From JBHPHA01 sp042569905 (GTDB lineage: Bacteria > Patescibacteriota > Minisyncoccia > Moranbacterales > UBA9337): a stretch of 15,966 nt of DNA. The first letter of the stretch is position 1, and each line of letters starts with the position of its first letter. A program made the position numbers and the translations under genes. Under the pieces are notes generated by a model. That model did no database searches. It saw only the letters and a list, made by a program, of their open reading frames with translations, and had not been told where the DNA came from. The stretch is taken from contig JBHPHA010000025.1 in NCBI GenBank assembly GCA_042569905.1, positions 1 to 15,966 of the forward strand, read 5' to 3'. Shown here one piece after another: positions 5,787-10,471 of the stretch.

Positions 5787-6233
5787 CTATTTCTTCATAC
5801 AACTCGCTGGAACATAGCCACCTTTTTCCGCCTCTTCAGTACTATCAAAGCAAACTTTATTACCTTCCTTTATCTTACCTGACCAATGACAACTTTGCTT
5901 GTGAATTTTGTTTGAATTTTTACTACCAACAAATAAGCATTTTTTCTGACCACCCTCATCTTTCTTGCCAGAATCAGAAACACCCAAAACCTGAGAACTA
6001 TTTACTGACCCAGATGAACAACTACCTTTTTCATTAAGCTTTACGATTTTATTTTCAGGAACCTTCTCAATTACGACAGCCTTCTGCTTCCACTCCATAC
6101 CTTCCAAGACACCAATTTCAAATGAAATAAAAGAAATTAATATTATTCCTATAAAAATAAGAATCCTATCTTTATTGCGTCTTACCATATCAATTAAGCT
6201 ATTTTTACCTTTTTTATTTTTGCCTGTTGACAT
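5787..6233 (-). CDS. Membrane-anchored protein with Ada-like metal-binding domain
   Basis: 148 residues: a basic N-terminus, one membrane helix (about 24-44), a linker rich in serine and lysine (about 60-97), and a small C-terminal domain (99-146). That domain, CLFVGSKNSNKIH...SCHW..KI..GNKVCFDSTEEAEKGGYVPASC, follows the pattern of the Ada metal-binding fold often seen in CPR membrane proteins ('F.GS.NS.KYH...C..A..I...N...F.S.EEA...GY.PC..C'). H111, C115, C128 and C145 are candidate ligands. Unlike true Ada there are no DNA-repair or AraC domains; the domain probably faces outward and its role is unknown. There is no SD; transcription is divergent from rpmA. Confidence 0.72.
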   Translation of the reverse strand: MSTGKNKKGKNSLIDMVRRNKDRILIFIGIILISFISFEIGVLEGMEWKQKAVVIEKVPENKIVKLNEKGSCSSGSVNSSQVLGVSDSGKKDEGGQKKCLFVGSKNSNKIHKQSCHWSGKIKEGNKVCFDSTEEAEKGGYVPASCMKK

Positions 6234-6271
6234 ATTTGATGAATTTGATATACTATATTCTGTTTAGTTAC

Positions 6272-6300
6272 ATTATAAACGCTTAAACGCTTTTTAACTA
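6272..6300 (-). promoter_or_regulatory. Promoter of the Ada-like gene with tandem octamer
   Basis: A perfect minus-strand -10 (TATAAT, 6272-6277) with a weak -35 (TAGTTA, 6295-6300) at 17 bases. The spacer is made of a tandem octamer AAACGCTT-AAACGCTT (6277-6292, plus strand), suggestive of activator or repressor half-sites. It lies between two divergent genes. Confidence 0.45.
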
Positions 6301-6390
6301 GACTTAGAATTATATTTTTAAAATTTTAGATAATTTATTGTTAGATTTCAGCTACTTGAGAGGGCTGATTACTAGACAAAGAACAATACT

Positions 6391-6675
6391 ATGGCACATC
6401 GTAAAGCTGGTGGATCGACACAATATGGACGCGATTCGATATCAAAAAGATTAGGTGTAAAAATATTTGGTAGTGAAAAAATCTCTACTGGAAACATTAT
6501 CATTAGACAAAGAGGAACAAAATTTCACCCAGGAGAAAATGTTAGACGAGGAGAAGATGATACTCTTTACGCTATCAAAGAAGGATTTGTGAAATTCACT
6601 AAAAAGAAAGTAAAAGACTTTACTGGAAAAATCGTAAAAAGAAGATTCGTAAGTGTACTTGATAAGCCTGAATAG
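6391..6675 (+). CDS. rpmA: 50S ribosomal protein bL27
   Basis: 94 residues beginning MAHRKAGGSTQYGRDSISKRLGVK, the diagnostic bL27 N-terminus whose basic tail reaches the peptidyl-transferase centre. A beta-barrel body follows (GNIIIRQRGTKFHPGENVRRGEDDTLYA). The start needs no N-terminal cleavage because there is no Firmicutes-type prepeptide. It appears monocistronic: no rplU neighbour is present, the upstream gene is divergent, and a strong shared terminator follows within 13 bases. The ATG has no SD, like the other housekeeping genes here. The product is of normal length apart from a slightly long charged C-terminus (KKKVKDFTGKIVKRRFVSV). Confidence 0.97.
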   Translation: MAHRKAGGSTQYGRDSISKRLGVKIFGSEKISTGNIIIRQRGTKFHPGENVRRGEDDTLYAIKEGFVKFTKKKVKDFTGKIVKRRFVSVLDKPE

Positions 6676-6687
6676 TTTTCATTACAC

Positions 6688-6720
6688 AAAAAAACACTCA
6701 CATCAAGTGAGTGTTTTTTT
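6688..6720. terminator. Bidirectional terminator between rpmA and the phytase-like gene
   Basis: A perfect 14-bp stem (6688-6701 with 6707-6720), loop ATCAA, with A-runs on one side and T-runs on the other. It serves rpmA (+) and the convergent gene ending at 6727 (-). Confidence 0.8.
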
Positions 6721-6726
6721 ATTGCC

Positions 6727-7878
6727 CTAATCACAACTAAGCCCAGTAGCTTCTGCTACTTTTTCCCAACTTACAACAGATATTCTACTATCATCATCTA
6801 TCGCAGCAAAGATACCACTAGGAAATTTTGGTAGAGGTTTTTGAAAAATCGCAATCCCATCAGTATTGTTCACGCCTTCTATTTGTAATGTCCCTATGTG
6901 TTTCCAAGTCTGACGATTGAAAAACTCAAATTGATTTAACGGAGATGATTGCTCTGAAATAATAATAAACCCAGCTCCATTATCCGACGATTTATCCGAT
7001 GGACATGTATATAATGCAATACCCTCTTCATCATCAACAAAAATACCGCCGCCGCCAAAAAAATTACTTCCTTTTTTATTATTTAAATTTCCATCATACT
7101 GATAAGAATAAACACCAGCTTTAAAACCACTAGATCCCTGCCCTTCAGGAATATAAATTAACTCATAAAAATTATCAACCAAAACAGTTTCTATCTCAGA
7201 CACTGGCGGAGAGATTGTTCTAATCTTTTTCCCTGTAACACTATTAAACATATGTACAGCATTATTTTGAGACACATACGCAAAGCTATTACCATCCTTG
7301 TTTAATATATCCAAATTAGTCTCCCCTCTCTCAATAACACCCCTACCAAACTCTCTCTTAAACACAAGAGAAGGTAATGCAAAAACCAAAACTTTATTCT
7401 TCCTAGCATCACCAATCAATAGCTCATTCCTAACTTGATCGACAGCAACACCATTTGGTAATCCATCAATTCTAATTGGACTCCGTTCATTGCTCAGAAA
7501 AGGATATTTCCATACTTCAATCAAATCACCACTCTTCGCTGTAACAAACATCAACGTATCCAATGGATCCGGAGCTTCCCAAAAAGCAATAGAATCGATA
7601 TTACTTCCCGAACCCTTAAGGTTGAAATCAGCCGTTACTGTTTTATTCCCAAATAGATTAAAATTTTTCTCTCCATCAGTTACAAGAACACCGCTATCAG
7701 CAATCTCATCATCATTCAATTCAACTAGCTCCTCAGTAATCACTTTTTTGACTTCCTTAGTCATGTCTTCATTATTCCCCACACCTTCTTGATTCCAAAA
7801 ATATACATCAGAAAAACTGCACCCAGAAAGCATGCAAGTTAGTGAAAAAATAAAGATACTCTTTTTGATTTTTTTCAT
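6727..7878 (-). CDS. Phytase-like beta-propeller lipoprotein
   Basis: 383 residues with a lipoprotein signal: basic N-terminus, hydrophobic stretch and lipobox LSGC with C20 as the lipidated cysteine. A short acidic linker leads to a beta-propeller of the 3-phytase (BPP) type. Visible blocks are NIDSIAFWEAP (93-103, where the family has DDPAIW), FVTAKSGDLIEVWKYP, then DDEEGIALYTC (282-292), GFIIISEQ (303-310), FFNRQ...GTLQIEGV..TDGIAI (319-344), PSGIFAAIDD (353-362) and SVVSWEKVAEATGL (367-380). BPP enzymes release phosphate from phytate using calcium. Here the first acidic motif is altered, so it may be a non-enzymatic surface propeller. The start has no SD; the gene is divergent from the 92-residue membrane protein. 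Confidence 0.75.
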   Translation of the reverse strand: MKKIKKSIFIFSLTCMLSGCSFSDVYFWNQEGVGNNEDMTKEVKKVITEELVELNDDEIADSGVLVTDGEKNFNLFGNKTVTADFNLKGSGSNIDSIAFWEAPDPLDTLMFVTAKSGDLIEVWKYPFLSNERSPIRIDGLPNGVAVDQVRNELLIGDARKNKVLVFALPSLVFKREFGRGVIERGETNLDILNKDGNSFAYVSQNNAVHMFNSVTGKKIRTISPPVSEIETVLVDNFYELIYIPEGQGSSGFKAGVYSYQYDGNLNNKKGSNFFGGGGIFVDDEEGIALYTCPSDKSSDNGAGFIIISEQSSPLNQFEFFNRQTWKHIGTLQIEGVNNTDGIAIFQKPLPKFPSGIFAAIDDDSRISVVSWEKVAEATGLSCD

Positions 7879-7891
7879 ATTATTAAAATAA

Positions 7892-7920
7892 TTTACAAAG
7901 GAATTATTAAGTTCTATAAT
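7892..7920 (+). promoter_or_regulatory. Promoter of the 92-residue membrane protein gene
   Basis: TTTACA (7892-7897), a 17-base spacer and a perfect TATAAT (7915-7920). The start point would be about 7927, 34 nt upstream of the ATG. It lies in the divergent gap to the phytase-like gene. Confidence 0.6.
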
Positions 7921-7960
7921 TCAAGTATACATTAAGTTACTAAAAAACTTCTATAAATTA

Positions 7961-8239
7961 ATGAATACTAACAAAAATAATATTGAAGACAAAGAAAATA
8001 CGTTGAAACATATAGAAAGTATCATTGACAAAAAAATTAGAGAAAAAAATACAGCACTTGAAAAACATCCCTTAATTTTTGGAATAATCGTTACATTTGG
8101 ATTAATAGCGGTTGTTGCAGGAGTTGAAGGAATAATCAATCAAGTGCCATTTCTACATGAAAATCCCTACATTCTCACACTACTTGGAGTTACAATACTA
8201 ATCTCAACCGGAGCTGCTTATAGACTAATTGAAGGATAG
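7961..8239 (+). CDS. Small two-helix membrane protein (92 aa)
   Basis: A charged, probably helical N-terminal part (1-36, many K and E, suggesting a coiled coil on the cytoplasmic side) is followed by two membrane helices: PLIFGIIVTFGLIAVVAGV (37-55) and ILTLLGVTILISTGAAYRL (71-89). A short loop with VPFLHENP separates them. I do not recognise a named family. The good promoter upstream and shared terminator downstream support a real single gene. No SD precedes the ATG, as is usual for single genes in this window. The antisense frame across 7951-8139 is a shadow. Confidence 0.7.
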   Translation: MNTNKNNIEDKENTLKHIESIIDKKIREKNTALEKHPLIFGIIVTFGLIAVVAGVEGIINQVPFLHENPYILTLLGVTILISTGAAYRLIEG

Positions 8240-8251
8240 ATTATTTTCTTA

Positions 8252-8294
8252 AAAAAATCACCACAAAAACTATTGTTTATTGTGGTGATTTTTT
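8252..8294. terminator. Bidirectional terminator between convergent membrane-protein genes
   Basis: A 15-bp perfect stem (8252-8266 with 8280-8294) with A/T tails on both sides, between the stops at 8239 (+) and 8316 (-). Confidence 0.8.
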
Positions 8295-8315
8295 CATATT
8301 TACATTAGGATGTTT

Positions 8316-8522
8316 TTATTTCCTCTCCAAGCTGCCAATAATTGTTATTAAGTACACAGCAGAAAGACCCACTAGCGTGTAGACAATTCTGGAAAACATA
8401 GACATATCGCCAAAAATTGCAGCTACCAAGTCAAATCCAAAAATACCTACTAATGCCCAATTTAGTCCCCCTACTATAACCAGGATCAAAGCAATCCAAT
8501 CCAATATATTTAATTTTCTCAT
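8316..8522 (-). CDS. DUF378 family membrane protein
   Basis: 68 residues with the DUF378 (YuzA-like) signature: LNILDWIALILVIVGGLNWALVGIFGFDLVAAIFG, then a second helix SRIVYTLVGLSAVYLI. The GGLNWAL and FDLV motifs are typical of the family. It comprises two membrane helices and almost nothing else. Function is unknown across bacteria. The gene stands alone with its own promoter (8543-8571) and a shared terminator, and lacks an SD. Family identification is strong because both motifs and the length match. Confidence 0.88.
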   Translation of the reverse strand: MRKLNILDWIALILVIVGGLNWALVGIFGFDLVAAIFGDMSMFSRIVYTLVGLSAVYLITIIGSLERK

Positions 8523-8542
8523 ATTTTTTTATTATTTTATTT

Positions 8543-8571
8543 ATTATACATTTTTTAAAAAATAGAATCGA
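8543..8571 (-). promoter_or_regulatory. Promoter of the DUF378 gene
   Basis: A perfect minus-strand TATAAT (8543-8548), 17 bases from a weak -35 TCGATT (8566-8571). The leader would be about 15 nt. Confidence 0.45.
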
Positions 8572-8672
8572 CCTTTATATCTACTATTTATCAAATTGAC
8601 CTCAAAACAACCTTAACCACATCATAACACTTTCATATAAAATTTTTATGAATTTTTAATGAAAATAAGCAA

Positions 8673-8708
8673 TAAAAAAAAAGGGGGCGGATAATTTATC
8701 CACCCCTT
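8673..8708 (-). terminator. Terminator of the 140-residue unknown gene
   Basis: AAGGGG...CCCCTT with inner GGATA/TATCC (8681-8708), one of the few GC-rich stems here. On the minus strand it is followed by nine T (complement of the A-run from 8674). Confidence 0.8.
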
Positions 8709-8717
8709 GTATCTTCT

Positions 8718-9140
8718 TTAGCAAAATCGACACCTCCTTTGATTGATTTTACTTATATCGAAATATTTCTTTACTCTTTTAAGATGGCACGCATCCGCCA
8801 CCTCTAGCGGGTTATCCTCGCTTATGGATACATTTCCCGTTAACGGCTCACATGAACTGTTATCAGAGAAATAAACCCATCCACCTTCCACTTCCTCAAC
8901 AGTTACATTGCTGTATTTTATACAGCAATCTGAACTGAAAATAGCCCCTAAATCACCCACTTGGAAGATAACAAACTGATCACCCTCAACATAGAAATCT
9001 GACCATTTTTCTATGTTAATGAAATTGCCGTTTCTGAAAACCACCATTCCCGCTTCCTCATCCACTCGCTTGAAGATGATTCCAGAAGTTACTAGTAGTA
9101 GAAACTGACTACCTCTATAACTGAAACTAATTTCCTTCAT
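8718..9140 (-). CDS. Unrecognised beta-rich protein with C-terminal CxxC (140 aa)
   Basis: The frame can start at 9152, but that ATG is fused to the AAAGG sequence. The ATG at 9140, eleven bases after AAAGGA, is a better start and gives MKEISFSYRGSQFLLLV. The product has alternating short hydrophobic stretches (FLLLVTSGIIFKRV, MVVFRNGNFINI, FVIFQVGDLGAIF, TVEEVEGGWVYF), suggesting a small beta-barrel or sandwich. No signal peptide. Cysteines include a CC pair in the middle and CRFC as the last four residues. I recognise no family. It has a strong promoter, a leader of about 80 nt and a strong terminator, and is divergent from the unknown gene at 9491; both may be accessory genes. Confidence 0.7.
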   Translation of the reverse strand: MKEISFSYRGSQFLLLVTSGIIFKRVDEEAGMVVFRNGNFINIEKWSDFYVEGDQFVIFQVGDLGAIFSSDCCIKYSNVTVEEVEGGWVYFSDNSSCEPLTGNVSISEDNPLEVADACHLKRVKKYFDISKINQRRCRFC

Positions 9141-9227
9141 GAGATATACCATCCTTTGTTAAATATTGAAAAATAAAGAAATATCAATAAAAAATACTAT
9201 TAAACTATTCAAAGTACTCAACTATAA

Positions 9228-9256
9228 ATATTAGCACAAAACGCAAACTAAGTCAA
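9228..9256 (-). promoter_or_regulatory. Strong promoter of the 140-residue gene
   Basis: Minus-strand TTGACT (9251-9256), a 17-base spacer and TAATAT (9228-9233) preceded by TGC (extended -10). TTGACTTAG is shared with the pheST promoter. Confidence 0.65.
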
Positions 9257-9411
9257 TAGTATAATGTAATATCTCAATTCTAAGCTTAACTCTACATATT
9301 TACCCCAAAACTCGACCTATCTACCTCAAAAAATAAGCTCATTGTTCTAATTTAAGCCATATGCAATTAATCACACTCTCACATTAAAATATACTTATCG
9401 ATAAAGATGTG
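9257..9411. other. Intergenic stretch between divergent promoters
   Basis: AT-rich sequence separating the promoters at 9228-9256 and 9412-9440. No ORF, dyad of note or repeat seen in it. Confidence 0.5.
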
Positions 9412-9440
9412 TTGACAAAACTACAGAAAAATGATAAAAT
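9412..9440 (+). promoter_or_regulatory. Near-consensus promoter of the 116-residue gene
   Basis: TTGACA (9412-9417), a 17-base spacer and TAAAAT (9435-9440). The start point would be about 9447, 44 nt before the ATG. One of the best sigma-70-type promoters in the window. Confidence 0.7.
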
Positions 9441-9490
9441 TTTACCGGATTAACATTTACGTTCCTTATTAATCATTACATAGGTGATTT

Positions 9491-9841
9491 ATGACCTCAA
9501 ACAAGCAACTCGCATATCAAACAGCCAAAACACTCCTTCTCGGATTTATTTCAAAAGAAATGGAGTTTGGAAGCGATGATGCTGAAATTAGCTTCATAGT
9601 GAACGCGGAATCAATATTTACTGATATGGTTAAGAGGCTTAAAAAAGCTAAAGAGCTGAGAACCAATAAAGATCCGGGGGATAGTAATTCGAAAGATTTG
9701 GTAAATAATGAGTCGCAAAACTTAGAAGATGTGTACCTGAAAAAATGTATCGATTCTGGAAAAAATATCGATCCACTCGTAATAAAGGATTTGACTCTAA
9801 TAAAGCTAGGATTTGAAGGCATTGAACTTCAAATAGACTAA
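9491..9841 (+). CDS. Unrecognised small soluble protein (116 aa)
   Basis: MTSNKQLAYQTAKTLLLGFIS... is predicted largely helical. A helical N-terminal part (1-55) ends in a lysine-rich stretch (VKRLKKAKELR). A polar linker (57-75, DPGDSNSKD) follows, then a second small helical part ending LTLIKLGFEGIELQID. No membrane segment, signal peptide or known motif is visible, and I recognise no family. The ATG is preceded by AGGTGA, a partial SD. A near-consensus promoter and a perfect terminator bracket it as a single-gene unit, divergent from the unknown gene at 8718-9140. Confidence 0.65.
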   Translation: MTSNKQLAYQTAKTLLLGFISKEMEFGSDDAEISFIVNAESIFTDMVKRLKKAKELRTNKDPGDSNSKDLVNNESQNLEDVYLKKCIDSGKNIDPLVIKDLTLIKLGFEGIELQID

Positions 9842-9855
9842 GAAACAAATACACC

Positions 9856-9887
9856 AAGGCAATTCAGAATTGAATTGCCTTTTTTTA
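9856..9887 (+). terminator. Terminator of the 116-residue gene
   Basis: A perfect 11-bp stem AAGGCAATTCA/TGAATTGCCTT (9856-9866, 9871-9881) followed by T-rich sequence, 15 bases after the stop. Confidence 0.8.
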
Positions 9888-9907
9888 TTGACAAGAATAA
9901 AACTATC

Positions 9908-10055
9908 CTCACTCCTCCTCTGGAGCCTGGGCTCCTAAAAAAGCAAACGATTTTGCTTTTTTAGAATTCCCTTCGAATCCCAAATTGATTAAAAAAATAA
10001 ATTAAAAAACAGACCTTCTAAGTCTGCTTTTTTACTGGCGGAGAGAGTGGGATTC
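9908..10055. repeat. 148-bp direct repeat, copy 1
   Basis: Matches 10109-10256 at an exact offset of 201 bases. The two are identical except for four adjacent bases in a hairpin loop (9948-9951). The unit contains, in plus order, a GGAGCC/GGCTCC hairpin, a 13-bp A/T hairpin (9935-9964), the tRNA-Ser terminator hairpin and the last 20 bases of tRNA-Ser. Copy 1 stops in the T-loop, where the sequence diverges from the tRNA. Confidence 0.9.
10036..10055 (-). pseudogene. 3' fragment of tRNA-Ser (duplicated)
   Basis: These 20 bases equal the CCA end, discriminator, 3' acceptor strand and half of the T-arm of the intact tRNA-Ser at 10237-10326. The rest of the tRNA is absent, so this is a dead fragment made by the duplication. 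Confidence 0.8.
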
Positions 10056-10086
10056 CTCCTCCTCCGTCGCTCCTCGCTCTCCGCCA
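10036..10086. repeat. Hairpin capped by a tRNA-like acceptor end
   Basis: TGGCGGAGAG (10036-10045) is the exact inverse of CTCTCCGCCA (10077-10086). The interior is a pyrimidine tract of CTCCTCC/GCTCCTCG type. Read on the minus strand it folds into a roughly 50-nt purine-rich hairpin whose 3' end is the tRNA-Ser GCCA terminus. Confidence 0.65.
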
Positions 10087-10108
10087 AAATTCATGGGCGG
10101 ATCACAGA

Positions 10109-10256
10109 CTCACTCCTCCTCTGGAGCCTGGGCTCCTAAAAAAGCAAAATCATTTGCTTTTTTAGAATTCCCTTCGAATCCCAAATTGATTAAAAAAATA
10201 AATTAAAAAACAGACCTTCTAAGTCTGCTTTTTTACTGGCGGAGAGAGTGGGATTC
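10109..10256. repeat. 148-bp direct repeat, copy 2 (attached to intact tRNA-Ser)
   Basis: Second copy of 9908-10055; its right end lies inside the intact tRNA-Ser. The 53 bases between the copies (10056-10108) hold only the right arm of the hairpin at 10036-10086 and a short unique stretch. Confidence 0.9.
10199..10234 (-). terminator. Terminator of tRNA-Ser
   Basis: CAGAC/GTCTG (10211-10215, 10223-10227) flanked by A and T runs, immediately after the tRNA on the minus strand. A second hairpin with A/T arms follows at 10136-10165. Confidence 0.7.
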
Positions 10257-10326
10257 GAACCCACGGTCCTCGTGAAAGGACAATGGTTTTCAAGACCATC
10301 GCTTTCGACCACTCAGCCATCTCTCC
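10237..10326 (-). tRNA. tRNA-Ser (anticodon TGA, reads UCN mainly UCA)
   Basis: The cloverleaf is complete: acceptor GGAGAGA/TCTCTCC, D-arm GCTGAGTGGTCGAAAGC, anticodon stem ATGGT/ACCAT around CTTGAAA, a long class II variable arm GTCCT/AGGAC, and T-arm GTGGG-TTCGAAT-CCCAC. The discriminator is G and CCA is encoded (10237-10239). The long variable arm and G73 are serine identity features. Its 3' end is duplicated at 10036-10055. Confidence 0.97.
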
Positions 10327-10353
10327 ATATTCGCTTATTAAACGATACTACTA

Positions 10354-10421
10354 TATATACACTATTTTCTTTTTCGTGTAAATACCTTGTGTATTATACC
10401 ACTTCACAATAAACAAAACAA
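10354..10421 (-). promoter_or_regulatory. Promoters of tRNA-Ser (two candidates)
   Basis: Proximal: TTTACA (10377-10382), 17 bases, TATATA (10354-10359), start near 10347. Distal: weak TTGTTT (10416-10421), 17 bases, TATAAT (10393-10398) with an extended TGG. The distal -35 overlaps the terminator of the upstream surface-protein gene. Confidence 0.5.
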
Positions 10422-10443
10422 CCTCTGCTATGAGGTTGTTTTG
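10404..10443 (-). terminator. Terminator of the large surface-protein gene
   Basis: A perfect 12-bp stem CAAAACAACCTC/GAGGTTGTTTTG (10414-10425, 10432-10443), loop TGCTAT, then a T-rich tail on the minus strand. It lies 29 bases after the stop. Confidence 0.8.
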
Positions 10444-10471
10444 CATTTTCTACACCTATCTCAAACTTAAC

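Noticed and set aside
8678..8745. Perfect AGGAGGTG on the minus strand at 8731-8738 with a short open frame from a TTG after it
   Set aside because: The bases are the RR codons at the end of the 140-residue protein, and the downstream frame would run through a strong terminator.
1890..9393. Shared 16-mer CTCACATTAAAATATA at 1890-1905 and 9378-9393
   Set aside because: In AT-rich sequence of this size a match of this length is expected about once by chance, and the positions relative to genes differ.
9972..10184. TTCGAATCCCA in both repeat copies as a relic T-arm of a plus-strand tRNA
   Set aside because: The flanking bases do not pair (CCC on both sides) and no other tRNA part is present nearby.
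9908..10256. The two 148-bp copies as CRISPR repeats
   Set aside because: Only two copies, far too long, with internal terminators and a tRNA end; no cas genes.
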